Positions 40,872 through 50,478 of a stretch of 64,000 bases of DNA are shown here, in pieces. Positions within the stretch are counted from its first letter, which is position 1. Each line of letters begins with the position of its first letter. Source of the stretch: Pseudomonas alkylphenolica (GTDB lineage Bacteria; Pseudomonadota; Gammaproteobacteria; Pseudomonadales; Pseudomonadaceae); NCBI RefSeq assembly GCF_004025535.1, contig NZ_QJRG01000049.1, positions 651,377 to 715,376 of the forward strand, written 5' to 3'. The translations under genes were made by a program, and so were the position numbers. Below the pieces are notes generated by a model. It saw nothing but the letters and a program-made list of their open reading frames with translations. It did not search any database and was not told the DNA's origin.

Positions 40872-41732
40872 ATGCGTTACTCACCCGAAGCGCTGCACGC
40901 CTTCGTCGAAGCGGTCGCGTTGGGCTCGTTCTCGGCGGCGGCGCGCAAATTGCGCAAAAGCCAGTCCACGGTCAGTGCGGCGATTGCCAACCTTGAGGCC
41001 GACCTTGGCGTCAGCCTGTTCGATCGGCAGAGCCGCCAGCCGGTGTTGACCGAGGCCGGGCGCAAGGTGCTGGGCCATGTGCAGGAGATTCTGGCGGCCA
41101 GCGAACGCCTCGACGCGTTGAGCATTCGTCTGGCCGACAATGTCGAGCCGCGCCTGACCATCGTCCTCTCGGACATGTACCAGCTCACCCCGGACAACCA
41201 GGTCATGCGCCAGTTCGAGCAGCGCTATCAGGACATCGAGCTCGAATGCATGATTGCCGAGGCGGGGGATGTCCTGAGCCTGTTGCAAAGCGGGCGGGCG
41301 CACCTGGGGCTGCTCGCGGCGCAACCGGTGTACCCGCCGGACATCGCCACCCGGCGCTTGCCCCACCAGGCGCAGATGGGCATTTTCGTTGCCCGCGCGC
41401 ACCCGCTGGCGGCACTGCAGCAGCCGACTCAGGCGAGCCTGGCCAGCCATCGTCAGCTGTACCTCAATACCTACGCCGACAGCGAGTACAAGCCGCAAGG
41501 GCGGGTGTGGTCGGCGCCGGATTACCTGTTGCTACTGGAAATGACCGAACAGGGGTTCGGCTGGGCCGAACTGCCCCACGGGCTGGTGCAGCAATATGGG
41601 CATGGCCAGCTGGTGGAATTGCGCCTGGATGGCTGGCCGCGACCGATCGCCGTGGATGCGGCCTGGTCGCGGCTGACCCCGCCGGGGCCGGCGGGGTTGT
41701 GGTTGCTGGACTGGCTAGGCCGTGAGGGCTAG
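40872..41732 (+). CDS. LysR-family transcriptional regulator
   Basis: A 286-residue LysR regulator. The winged HTH is residues 1-60: YSPEALHAFVEAVALGSFSA then RKLRKSQSTVSAAIANLEADLGVSLF. The rest is the periplasmic-binding-protein-like effector domain, up to LLDWLGREG. It is divergent from the PACE efflux gene, so it probably controls it. The 3' part of this gene has been copied into the tandem array to its right (fragments at 43441 and 45335). The intact copy has no frameshift. Confidence 0.93.
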   Translation: MRYSPEALHAFVEAVALGSFSAAARKLRKSQSTVSAAIANLEADLGVSLFDRQSRQPVLTEAGRKVLGHVQEILAASERLDALSIRLADNVEPRLTIVLSDMYQLTPDNQVMRQFEQRYQDIELECMIAEAGDVLSLLQSGRAHLGLLAAQPVYPPDIATRRLPHQAQMGIFVARAHPLAALQQPTQASLASHRQLYLNTYADSEYKPQGRVWSAPDYLLLLEMTEQGFGWAELPHGLVQQYGHGQLVELRLDGWPRPIAVDAAWSRLTPPGPAGLWLLDWLGREG

Positions 41733-41743
41733 CAGCATCCTCG

Positions 41744-43339
41744 TCATTGCTCGAGTATCTCTATTTGATGAATATGTTTGGTCAAATTGCCCGGGTTTGC
41801 CTGAAGCGTCATGCCTTCCGGCACAGCGTGAACCTTCCCAGTCAACGTAGGCACATCGAAGTCACCACGATATGAAGTGCTGATATAGGTATGCCAGGCG
41901 AAGGCATTACCCAATCGTAACGTTGCACCTGCGGTCATGTTGGTTACTTTGGCAGACCAGACTTTATGCGCCCAATTCGCTCCGCATTCCTCTTCGATCA
42001 AGGTAACGCGCTTCGCAGGTTGAATATCGAATGTACATCTGTTGCCTTGCATGTTGGCATTGTCAAACACGGTGATACTCATCGGCATCGGTGGATAGAA
42101 ATTTTCTACCGTGGTTCGGTAGTTATCAAACTGCCGCGCAACATCATGATTTTGAACGGTGCCTATGGGTACACCCTGATATTCCAGGCGCGGATTGGAA
42201 AAATAGGGAATCGCACCATGTGAAGTGACCTGGATGGTATGGAAGTTCGGCGAACGATGCCGATAGCCATGATTGAAGTATTTGGTTGGGTCCGGTACCT
42301 CCAGCCCATGGCCGCCCCCCAGGTTATGACCCAGCTCATGCGCCAAAGCGACTGTGCAACTGATCGTGCTGTATCCCGTTGCTTTGGTCGACCATCCAAA
42401 AGCGTTTCCGCATACCGCACCGTTGGTGTTGAACAGAGAAACCAAATCAGCTCTGAGCGCATCGCGGTGGACATAAACTTCTCGTGCCAGCGCTGTGTTG
42501 GGGCCCTTCATTTCATAAAGCATCGCCCCCTGACTTTTGTTCGCGTCGCTATAGTCCGGGTCGAAAAAGCCGGCCAGTTCGTACGTCAACGGAACGTGAC
42601 TGTTGATCAGGTACTGGTTGGCGTTTTGCAACGCTTGTACTAATGCTGCGCGGTAGTTTGGTGAGGCTGCACGTCGCTCATTGGTCGTCACGAAAAGCAC
42701 TCTGATAGTGCTATGAGCGGGTTTCTGCGCCTGGTTCGACGCCGCTGTCTGCACTGTATTCGCCTCCAGAACCGGCTCCCCATTGGGCGGCATTCTGGAC
42801 GCATCGACTTTGATCAATACATGGCGGCCAGCGCCGATAGGCTCCAGTCGATAAAGTTGCCCTTTGATGTGGATATCCCCGGTCAGTTCATCGCCATCGC
42901 GGACCAATGAAATCCAGTTGAAGGGATCGAAGTCCACTTCCACGGCAGAAGTGAAGCGCTGCTTTCGCTCCGATGCCACATCTCCAATCCATCCGGACAT
43001 TGCCGCGACGTCACTGAAGCGCGTGAGGTCAAAGTGGACGACGTCACCCTCAGGTGACGGAACCGATAGCGCATGGTTGCCCGCATCAATCAGTGCTGGA
43101 TTCACCTGTACCTCCCAGACCTTTTCCGTGGAAGGTGCATCCAGCAACGCAGAAAGCGAGGGATAGATGCCTTGTGTCGATACAAGCTTATGCATCGCCT
43201 GTGTATCTGCAGTGGGGCGTTCAAACAACATTGCAGCCGTCCCTGTTACATCCATTGCAGCGTGAGAAGAGGGCGTGCAGGCCGTCAGTAGCAAAGTTGC
43301 CACCATCAAAAATTCAGACTTCCATTTACCGGGCATCAT
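41744..43339 (-). CDS. Lipoprotein zinc metalloprotease (reprolysin/M72-like), copy A
   Basis: A 531-residue protein if started at ATG 43339; the in-frame ATG at 43372 is less likely because copy B lacks that frame. The lipoprotein signal ends LLLTAC (Cys21). The metzincin site is HELGHNLGGGHG, His334, Glu335, His338 and His344. In the Met-turn region the sequence reads FHTIQV, followed by the M72-like IPYFSNP block, so the expected Met is a Gln. The C-terminal 110 residues (VFDNANMQGNRCTFDI start) resemble a beta/gamma-crystallin-type domain. Secreted lipid-anchored peptidase; the substrate is unknown. One of three tandem copies. Confidence 0.85.
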   Translation of the reverse strand: MMPGKWKSEFLMVATLLLTACTPSSHAAMDVTGTAAMLFERPTADTQAMHKLVSTQGIYPSLSALLDAPSTEKVWEVQVNPALIDAGNHALSVPSPEGDVVHFDLTRFSDVAAMSGWIGDVASERKQRFTSAVEVDFDPFNWISLVRDGDELTGDIHIKGQLYRLEPIGAGRHVLIKVDASRMPPNGEPVLEANTVQTAASNQAQKPAHSTIRVLFVTTNERRAASPNYRAALVQALQNANQYLINSHVPLTYELAGFFDPDYSDANKSQGAMLYEMKGPNTALAREVYVHRDALRADLVSLFNTNGAVCGNAFGWSTKATGYSTISCTVALAHELGHNLGGGHGLEVPDPTKYFNHGYRHRSPNFHTIQVTSHGAIPYFSNPRLEYQGVPIGTVQNHDVARQFDNYRTTVENFYPPMPMSITVFDNANMQGNRCTFDIQPAKRVTLIEEECGANWAHKVWSAKVTNMTAGATLRLGNAFAWHTYISTSYRGDFDVPTLTGKVHAVPEGMTLQANPGNLTKHIHQIEILEQ

Positions 43340-43440
43340 GACGTTGAGTCTCGTGAAGGGTTGAGACTTCATTGAATGCAGTTTTATACGCCCGACCAAC
43401 TGGCATAACTATTAGTTGCCCTGCAAACATTTTCAACATG

Positions 43441-43572
43441 TATGGCCAGCTGGTGGAGTTGCGCCTCGATGGCTGGCCGCGACCGATCGCCGTGGATGCG
43501 GCCTGGTCGCGGCTGACCCCGCCGGGGCCGGCGGGGTTGTGGTTGCTGGGCTGGCTAGGCCGTGAGGGCTAG
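43441..43572 (+). pseudogene. Fragment of lysR 3' end, duplicated
   Basis: Encodes the last about 43 residues of the LysR regulator (GQLVELRLDGWPRPIAVD through LGREG) with a single change near the end (LGWLGREG for LDWLGREG). It starts abruptly after CATTTTCAAC, sequence that belongs to the protease upstream region. It has no start signals and is a duplication scar. Confidence 0.9.
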
Positions 43573-43583
43573 CAGCATCCTCG

Positions 43584-45163
43584 TCACTGCTCGAGTATTT
43601 CTATTTGACTAATACGTTTGGTCAAATTGCTCGGGTTTGGCTGAAGCGTCATGCCTTCCGGCACATCGTGAACCTTCCCAGTCAACGTAGGCACATCGAA
43701 GTCACCACGATAAGAAGTGCTGATATAGGTATGCCAGGCGAAGGCATTACCCAATCGCAACGTTGCACCTGCGGTCATGTTGGTTACTTTGGCAGACCAC
43801 ACTTTATTCGTCCAATTCGCTCCGCATTCCTCTTCGATCAAGGTAACGCGCTTCGCAGGTCGGATATCGAATGTACATCTGTTGCCTTGCATTTCGATGT
43901 CTTCAAACACTGAGGTGGATAGAAATTTTCTACAGTGTCTCGGTAGTCATCAAACTGACGCGCGACATCATGGTTTTGAACGGTGCCTATGGGTATGCCC
44001 TGATATTCCAGGCGCGGATTGGAAAAATAGGGAATCGCACGATCTGAATTGACCTGGATGGTATGGAAGTTTGGCGAACGATGCCGATAGCCATAATGGT
44101 AGTGTTTGTCTGGGTCCGGTACCTCCAGCCCATGGGCGGCCCCCAGGTTATGACCCAGCTCATGCGCCAACGCGCTTGAGCAACTGATCGTGCTGTATCC
44201 CCTTTCTTTGGTCGACTTGCGAAAAGCGTTTCCGCATACCGCATAGTTGGTGTTGTACAGAGAAACCAGGTTAGCTTTGAGTGCGTCGCGGTAGACATAG
44301 ACTTCTCGTGCCAGCGCTGTGTCGGGGCCCGCCACTTCATTAAGCATCGTTCCCTGACTTTTATTCGCGTCGCTATAGTCCGGGTCGAAAAAGCCGGCCA
44401 GTTCGTACGTCAATGGTACGTCACTGTTGATCAGGTACTGGTTGGCGTTTTGCAAGGCTTGTACTAATGCTGCGCGGTAGTTTGGTGAGGCGGCACGTCG
44501 CTCATTGGTTGTCACGAAAAGCACTTTGATAGTGCTATGAACGGACTTCTGCGCCTTGTTCGACGCCGCTGTCTGCACTGTATTCGCCTCCAGAACCGGC
44601 TCACCATCGGGCGGCATTCCGGACGCATCGACTTTGATCAATACATGGCGGCCAGCGCCGATAGGCTCCAGTCGATAAGGTTGCCCTTTGATGTGAATAT
44701 CCCCGGTCACTTCATCGCCATCGCGGACCAATGAAATCCAGTTGAAGGGATCGAAGTCCACTTCCGCGGCAGAAGTGAAGCGCTGCTTGCGGTCCGATGC
44801 CACATCTCCAATCCATCCGGACATTGCCGCGACGTCACTGAAGCGCTTGAGGTCAAAGCGGACAACGTCTCCCTCAGGTGGCGGGACCGATAGTGCATGG
44901 TTACCCGCTTCAATGAGTGCATGGTTGACCTTTACCTCCCAGGCCTTTTCCGTGGAAGGTGCATCCAGTAACGCAGAAAGCGAGGGGTAGATGCCTTGTG
45001 TCGACATAAGCTTTTGCATCGACTGCGGATCTGCTGTGGGCCGTTCAAACAACATTGCAGCCTTCCCTGTTTCATCCATTGCAGCGTGAGAGGAGGGCGT
45101 GCACGCCGTCAGCAGCAAAGCTGCCACCATCAAAAATTCAGACTTCCATTTATTGGGCATCAT
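43584..45163 (-). pseudogene. Lipoprotein zinc metalloprotease, copy B, frameshifted
   Basis: The first 410 or so residues are in frame from ATG 45163 (MMPNKWKSEFLMVAALLLTAC) and include the site HELGHNLGAAHG. Near 43908-43915 about 16 bp are missing compared with copy A, which shifts the frame after VENFYPP; the C-terminal domain continues in another frame (43584-43910). The product would be a protease without its C-terminal domain, ending in unrelated residues. The frameshift may still leave an active catalytic domain. Confidence 0.88.
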
Positions 45164-45334
45164 GACGTTGAGTCTCGTGAAGGGTGAGACTTCATTGAAT
45201 GCAGTTTTTTACGCCCGACCAACTGGCATAACTGTTAGTTGCCCTGAAAACATTTTCAACCTGTGCTTGGTTCGGTATGACGTGTATGTGCGCGAGCCCT
45301 GCTTCAACACGGCTGTGCCTGATCGTATGCCTCG

Positions 45335-45638
45335 CCGCCGGACATCGCCACCCGGCGCTTGCCCCACCCGGCGCAGATGGGCTTTTTGTTGCCCGCGCGC
45401 ACCCGTTGGCGGCACTGCAGCAGCCGACTCAGGCGAGCCTGGCCAGCTATCGTCAGCTGTACCTCAATACCTACGCCGACAGCGAGTACAAGCCACAAGG
45501 GCGGGTGTGGTCGGACCGGATTACCTGCTGCTACTGGAAATGACCGAACAGGGGTTCGGCAGGGCCGAACTGCCCCACGGGCTGACCCCGCCGGGGCCGG
45601 CGGGGTTGTGGTTGCTGGACTGGCTAGGCCGTGAGGGT
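45335..45638 (+). pseudogene. Longer fragment of lysR 3' part, rearranged
   Basis: Matches lysR from the PDIATRRLP region to the end, but has a small deletion at VWSAPDY (frame lost), a deletion between two GGCTG repeats (after CCCCACGGGCTG) and a changed stop codon. Not functional. It begins inside sequence derived from the gntR gene end. Confidence 0.88.
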
Positions 45639-45652
45639 TTGCACCATCCTCG

Positions 45653-47248
45653 TCACTGCTCGAGTATTTCTATTTGACTAATACGTTTGGTCAAATTGCC
45701 CTGGTTTGCCTGAAGCGTCATGCCTTCCGGCACATCGTGAACCTTCCCAGTCAACGTAGGCACATCGAAGTCACCACGATAGGAAGTGCTGATATAGGTA
45801 TGCCAGGCGAAGGCATTACCCAATCGCAACGTTGCACCTGCGGTCATGTTGGTTACTTTGGCAGACCACACTTTATGCGTCCAATTCGCTCCGCATTCCT
45901 CTTCGATCAAGGTAACGCGCTTCGCAGGTTGAATATCGAATGTACATTTGTTGCCTTGCATGTTGATATTGTCAAACACTGAGACTCTCATCAAAATCGA
46001 TGGATAGAAATTTTCTACCGTGTCTCGGTAGTCATCAAACTGACGCGCAACATCATGGTTTTGAACGGTGCCTATGGGTACACCCTGATATTCCAGGCGC
46101 GGATTGGAAAAATAGGGAATCGCACGATCTGAATTGACCTGGATGGTATGGAAGTTTGGCGAACGATGCCGATAGCCATAATTGTAGTGTTTGTCTGGGT
46201 CCGGTACCTCCAGCCCATGGGCGGCCCCCAGGTTATGACCCAGTTCATGCGCCAAAGCGCTTGTGCAACTGATCGTGCTGTATCCCCTTTCTTTGGTCGA
46301 CTTGGTAAAAGCGTTTCCGCATATCGCCCTGTCGGTGTTGAACAGCGAAACCAGGTTGGCTTTGAGTGCGTCGCGGTGGACATAGACTTCTCGTGCCAGC
46401 GCTGTGTCGGGGCCCGCCACTTCATTAAGCATCGTCCCCTGACTTTTGTTCGCGTCGCTATAGTCCGGGTCGAAAAAGCCAGCCAGTTCGTACGTCAACG
46501 GCACATGACTGTTGATCAGGTACTGGTTGGCGTTTTGCAACGCTTGTACTAATGCTGCGCGGTAGTTTGGTGAGGCTGCACGTCGCTCATTGGTGGTCAC
46601 GAAAAGCACTTTGATAGTGCTATGAGCGGGTTTCTGCGCCTTGTTCGAAGCCGCTGTCTGCACTGTATTCGCCTCCACAACCGGCTCACCATCGGGCGGC
46701 ATTCCGGACGCATCGACTTTGATCAATACATGGCGGCCAGCGCCGATAGGCTCCAGTCGATAAAGTTGCCCTTTGATGTGGATATCCCCGGTCACTTCAT
46801 CGCCATCGCGGACCAATGAAATCCAGTTGAAGGGATCAAAGTCCACTTCCGCGGCAGAAGTGAAGCGCTGCTTGCGGTCCGATGCCACATCTCCAATCCA
46901 TCCGGACATTGCCACGACGTCACTGAAGCGCTTGAGGTCAAAGCGGACGACGTCACCCTCAGGTGGCGGGACCGATAGTGCATGGTTACCCGCATCAATG
47001 AGGTCATGATTGACCTTTACCTCCCAGGCCTGTTCCGTGGAAGGTGCATCCAGTAACGCAGAAAGCGAGGGATAAATGCCTTGTGTCGACATGAGCTTTT
47101 GCATCGACTGCGGATCTGCTGTGGGTCGTTCAAACAACATTGAAGCCTTCCCGCTTTCATCCATTGCAGCGTGAGAAGAGGGCGTGCACGCCGTCAGTAG
47201 CAAAGCTGCCACCATCAAAAATTCAGACTTCCATTTACCGGGCATCAT
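45653..47248 (-). CDS. Lipoprotein zinc metalloprotease (reprolysin/M72-like), copy C
   Basis: A 531-residue intact paralog of copy A, with the same start context (ATG 47248), lipobox LLLTAC, zinc site HELGHNLGAAHG and C-terminal domain (VFDNINMQGNKCTFDI). It also has Gln in place of the Met-turn Met (FHTIQVNS). It is closer to copy B than to A in the catalytic half (TKSTKERGYSTISC, NSDRAIPYFSNP), suggesting B and C arose from the later duplication, or gene conversion. Convergent or tail-to-head with gntR. Confidence 0.88.
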   Translation of the reverse strand: MMPGKWKSEFLMVAALLLTACTPSSHAAMDESGKASMLFERPTADPQSMQKLMSTQGIYPSLSALLDAPSTEQAWEVKVNHDLIDAGNHALSVPPPEGDVVRFDLKRFSDVVAMSGWIGDVASDRKQRFTSAAEVDFDPFNWISLVRDGDEVTGDIHIKGQLYRLEPIGAGRHVLIKVDASGMPPDGEPVVEANTVQTAASNKAQKPAHSTIKVLFVTTNERRAASPNYRAALVQALQNANQYLINSHVPLTYELAGFFDPDYSDANKSQGTMLNEVAGPDTALAREVYVHRDALKANLVSLFNTDRAICGNAFTKSTKERGYSTISCTSALAHELGHNLGAAHGLEVPDPDKHYNYGYRHRSPNFHTIQVNSDRAIPYFSNPRLEYQGVPIGTVQNHDVARQFDDYRDTVENFYPSILMRVSVFDNINMQGNKCTFDIQPAKRVTLIEEECGANWTHKVWSAKVTNMTAGATLRLGNAFAWHTYISTSYRGDFDVPTLTGKVHDVPEGMTLQANQGNLTKRISQIEILEQ

Positions 47249-47389
47249 GACGTTGAGTCTCGTGAAGAGTTGAGACTTCATTGAATGCAGTTTTATACGC
47301 CCGACCAACTGGCATGACTATTAGTTGCCCTGCAACCATTTTCAACCTGTGCATGGTTCGGTATGACGTGTAGGGGCGCGAGCCCAGCT

Positions 47390-48142
47390 TCAACACGGCT
47401 GTGCCTGATCGTATGCCTTGCGCAAGCGTTCACGGCTGTTTGTAAGGTGCAGTCGCATGGCCGCCCGCGCAGCATCCGGATCCCGGCGGGCGATTGCCAT
47501 GTAGATCGCCTCGTGCTCGTCAATCAGACGGGCCTGGTAGTGGTCGGGATCGCTGGGTGTCAGCAAGGCCGCGTTCAGGCGGGTTCTGGGCAGCAGGCCG
47601 GGGCCGAAATGCGAGAGGATGTCGGTGTAGTAGCGATTACCGGTCGCCAGGGCAATCTGGTAATGAAAGCGGAAGTCCGAGGCCACCCTGTCGCTTGGGT
47701 GAGTCGCTTGCCTGAACGCCTCCAGCGCCTGGCGCAACAGCTCGATAGCGGCGTCGCTGCAACGGCTGGCAGCCAGCCCGGCGGCCTCCATTTCCAGGCT
47801 GGCACGAAACTCCAGCACGTCGATCATGTCGCGCAAGGTGGCGATGGTTGCCGGGTCGACACACAGGCCATGGCTGTTGTGGCTGCCAAGCACAAAGGTG
47901 CCAACGCCCTGTCGGGTTTCCACCAGCCCGGCCGCTTGCAACCGCGAGATCGCCTCGCGTACCACCGTACGGCTGACCTGATACGTCGCCATCATTTGTG
48001 ATTCGGTTGGCAGCTTCTCACCGCGCGTGATCAGTGCTTCGCTGATCTGCCGGGAAAGTTCGGCGACCAGGGTGCGGGAAAGACTCTGGCGCTTGCGGCG
48101 AGGAGCGGGCTGTTCACGGATGTCGATCATGGGGCAGGGCAT
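47390..48142 (-). CDS. GntR-family regulator, FCD (FadR-like) subgroup
   Basis: A 250-residue regulator (ATG 48142 or 48130). The N-terminal winged HTH is KLPTESQMMATYQVSRTVVREAIS, recognised in two pieces at about 43-66. The C-terminal FCD domain contains DFRFHYQIALATGN and the metal/ligand His in DEHEAIYMAI and RLHLTNSRERL. FCD regulators bind carboxylic acids or sugars. It is divergent from the cyclodeaminase-aldolase-dehydrogenase operon, with 256 bp between, and is the likely local regulator. Part of its 3' end is duplicated in the protease array. Confidence 0.9.
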   Translation of the reverse strand: MPCPMIDIREQPAPRRKRQSLSRTLVAELSRQISEALITRGEKLPTESQMMATYQVSRTVVREAISRLQAAGLVETRQGVGTFVLGSHNSHGLCVDPATIATLRDMIDVLEFRASLEMEAAGLAASRCSDAAIELLRQALEAFRQATHPSDRVASDFRFHYQIALATGNRYYTDILSHFGPGLLPRTRLNAALLTPSDPDHYQARLIDEHEAIYMAIARRDPDAARAAMRLHLTNSRERLRKAYDQAQPC

Positions 48143-48315
48143 CAGGCTGATGGCGACGCCGCATTATAGGCAGCAGGCCGACCCCGAACGGGCAACAGAA
48201 TCCATCTCGAATGGCACAAAGCAGTTATCTGTTTTGCGTCACCCGGAACCCGTTCTGCAGCCAGGCACGGCATGCCCGCCGGGTTTTTCGGCAGGCGCTT
48301 GAGCGTCTTGTTTTA

Positions 48316-48372
48316 TAGATATCTGTATTAGGCCCGCTCGCGTAGCTCACCCAAAGTGCACTTCATACACTC
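48316..48372 (+). promoter_or_regulatory. Shared promoter block, copy 1
   Basis: A 57-bp region with TAGATATCTGTATTAG (48316-48331), CGTAGCT (48341-48347) and CATACACTC-like (48364-48372). The same three elements with identical offsets (0, 25, 48) occur at 55279-55335 before the YCF48 operon. AGATATCT is an 8-bp palindrome. It lies 27 bp before the start of the OCD-like gene. The common regulator is unknown. Confidence 0.75.
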
Positions 48373-48398
48373 CGGCTCAACACGATCCGGAGGTTCCC

Positions 48399-49424
48399 AT
48401 GGACGCTGCAGATTCTATAAACATCGACAAGATTGAAGTCTCCACCCCCTTTCTTCGCGACGCCGACATCGCCGAGCTGGCTCAGTGGCCAAAGGTGATT
48501 GCGGCACTGGCACAGGCGTATGCCATGCCAATCAAACCGGCCATGGTGCCAGCGCGCATCATGGCCCGCGGCGAAGGCTTCTGGTTGCGCAGCCTTTGCG
48601 CCGTTTCGCCGTCGGGTGAGTACATGGGCTGCAAGCTGATCGCCGCGTCGCCGAAGATTCGCCGCGCCAGCTACCTCATCTCCCTGTTCGACCAGCGGAC
48701 CATGGAGCTGGCGGCATTGGTTGACGGTAACCGCATCACCGACCTGCGCACTGCCGCCACGGCCGTGGTCGCCGCCAATGCCGTCATCCCCGAAGGTACT
48801 CTGCGTGTCGGTGTGATCGGTTCCGGCTCGGTCGCCAAGAGCCTGTTGACCGCCTTGCTATCGGTGCGCGAGGTGACCCTGGCGCGGGTGTTCAGCCCGA
48901 CCCCGGCAAGTCGCGAGAAATTCGCCAGCGCTTTCCAAGCGTCTCACAGCCTGCAGCTGGAAACTGTCGACAACGCCCAGGCCGCTATCGATGGCGTCGA
49001 CATCGTTGTCTGCGCCGCGCGCAGCCGCGACGAGTCGCCGGTGCTGCTCGGTGAGTGGCTGCAACCGGGGATGGTGGTGCTGTCCGTGGGCTCGACCTTG
49101 CCGGAACAGCGCGAGGTCGATGCCACCGCCATGGCCCGGGCCAACCTGATCATCGCCGACATGCCCGAAGAAGTCCTGCATGAAACCGGCGACGCCCTGG
49201 TTGCCACCCGTGATGGCGTGGACGTTGCGGGCAAGACGGTCGGGCTCGCGCAAGTGGTGTCCGGCGAGGTACCGGCACGCCGCTCGGCCAGCGACATCGT
49301 GATCTACAAATCGGTCGGCACGGCGCTGCAAGACGTCGTCACCGCCGAAATGCTGCTGCGCGAAGCGCTGGCCAGCAATCGCTTTCAACTCATCCCTGCG
49401 GGCGTCGTGACGATCGACCGCTGA
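48399..49424 (+). CDS. Ornithine cyclodeaminase / mu-crystallin family protein
   Basis: A 341-residue NAD(P)-binding enzyme from ATG 48399 (CCGGAGG at 48387). The Rossmann loop is GVIGSGSVAKSLLTAL at about residue 137, preceded by ITDLRTAATAVVAANAV, the usual DxRTAA substrate loop. ESPVLLGEWLQPGMVVLSVGS follows. Family members cyclise ornithine or reduce ketimines and 2-keto acids to amino acids. As the first gene of a catabolic operon it could reduce an imine or keto acid. The function in a pathway with a DHDPS-type aldolase and a dehydrogenase remains open. Confidence 0.88.
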   Translation: MDAADSINIDKIEVSTPFLRDADIAELAQWPKVIAALAQAYAMPIKPAMVPARIMARGEGFWLRSLCAVSPSGEYMGCKLIAASPKIRRASYLISLFDQRTMELAALVDGNRITDLRTAATAVVAANAVIPEGTLRVGVIGSGSVAKSLLTALLSVREVTLARVFSPTPASREKFASAFQASHSLQLETVDNAQAAIDGVDIVVCAARSRDESPVLLGEWLQPGMVVLSVGSTLPEQREVDATAMARANLIIADMPEEVLHETGDALVATRDGVDVAGKTVGLAQVVSGEVPARRSASDIVIYKSVGTALQDVVTAEMLLREALASNRFQLIPAGVVTIDR

Positions 49425-49448
49425 AGCACTCATCCAAGGAGAACAACA

Positions 49449-50468
49449 ATGGCCAACTACAAACGCAGCGATGCCCGTGCCTGGGCAAATGAAATGCTGG
49501 TGGGTTGCTCGGGGGTGACCATTCCCAGCTACAGCGCGGACCTCAAGCGCCTGAACGAACAAGGCATCCGCCATGACATCCAGAAGCTGGTGGACCTGGG
49601 CTTCACCTACACCTTGCTGTGCACCGAAGTGGCGATCACCCCGCAGGAGAACGCACAGTTCACCGCGTGGGCCAAAGAGACGGCCGGCGACAAGCTCGGG
49701 CTGTTCTTCCACGCCGGTTTCGGCACGCTGGCCGAGAACATTGAAGCGCTGGCCCTGGCCGAAAAAGCGGGCGCAGACATCGTACTGCTGTCTTACCCCT
49801 CCAACTTCTGGCCGACCAGCGAGCAGGAGATCTACGACTACACCAAGGCAGTGTGCGATGCCACCGACCTCGCGGTGATGCTCTTCCCGATCCCGTTGTG
49901 GGGCTTTGAGCGTGTGCACCCGCAAGGCATGTCGCCGGCGTTGATCCGCCGCCTGATCGACGACTGTCCGAACATTGTCGCGATCAAAGCCGAGCAGGGT
50001 TTCCCGCATGTCGCCGGGTTGATCGAGACCTATCACCGCTTTGCCGATGAAGTGCTGATCAGCTGCCCGATCGAGAGCGATGTGATCCCGCTGATGAAGT
50101 TCATGGACATGCAGTTCTCCGGCACCAGTTACACCCAGTGGATGGGCGATCACTTCCCCAAGACCTTCGACCTGGCGCGCAACGGCCAGTGGGAAGAGGC
50201 CATGCAGCTGCACTGGCAGGTGCAACCGGCACGCGGCGCGGTGGGCGCGGCCACCGGTGCCTACATGCCGGGCTCCAACTACATCAACCGTGCGCACTGG
50301 AAATACATGGACTGGCTGGCCGGTTTCAACGGCGGGCCGCTGCGTGCGCCGGGCGGGCGTATTCCGGATCGCTTGATGAAGGTGCTGCGTCAGGGCCTGG
50401 TGGCGTCGAAACTCGAATGCACCTCGGACGATGACAGCCAGTTCCTGATTGGCCGATTCCCTTGCTGA
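49449..50468 (+). CDS. DHDPS/NAL-superfamily aldolase, substrate unknown
   Basis: A 339-residue TIM-barrel protein with AAGGAGAA upstream. The Schiff-base lysine is Lys180 in NIVAIKAEQGF. The position of the catalytic Tyr in DHDPS (usual YNxP) is FPIP with Phe146 (VMLFPIPLWGFER), so the proton relay must differ. Larger than DHDPS (about 295 residues) and similar in size to hydratase-aldolases of the NahE type (about 330 residues) that cleave benzylidenepyruvates, but I do not see close sequence identity to those. Between OCD-like and aldehyde dehydrogenase genes, it probably releases an aldehyde and a keto acid such as pyruvate. Confidence 0.85.
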   Translation: MANYKRSDARAWANEMLVGCSGVTIPSYSADLKRLNEQGIRHDIQKLVDLGFTYTLLCTEVAITPQENAQFTAWAKETAGDKLGLFFHAGFGTLAENIEALALAEKAGADIVLLSYPSNFWPTSEQEIYDYTKAVCDATDLAVMLFPIPLWGFERVHPQGMSPALIRRLIDDCPNIVAIKAEQGFPHVAGLIETYHRFADEVLISCPIESDVIPLMKFMDMQFSGTSYTQWMGDHFPKTFDLARNGQWEEAMQLHWQVQPARGAVGAATGAYMPGSNYINRAHWKYMDWLAGFNGGPLRAPGGRIPDRLMKVLRQGLVASKLECTSDDDSQFLIGRFPC

Positions 50469-50478
50469 GGCGCCGCCG

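Larger units (their letters stand above)
41744..47248 (-). repeat. Degenerate tandem triplication of a metalloprotease gene unit
   Basis: Three copies of the protease gene end at 41744, 43584 and 45653, with units of about 1.84 and 2.07 kb. Each copy is preceded on its left by lysR 3' sequence (intact gene, then fragments 43441-43572 and 45335-45638). The right junction of the middle copy also carries the last few dozen bases of the gntR gene end (45291-45330, like 47381-47420). The junction points differ, so two separate duplication steps or later deletions are needed. No transposase or terminal inverted repeat was found. Confidence 0.9.

Noticed and set aside
41744..47248. Insertion sequence as the cause of the protease repeats
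   Set aside because: No transposase, terminal inverted repeats or target duplications were found; tandem duplication explains the structure better.
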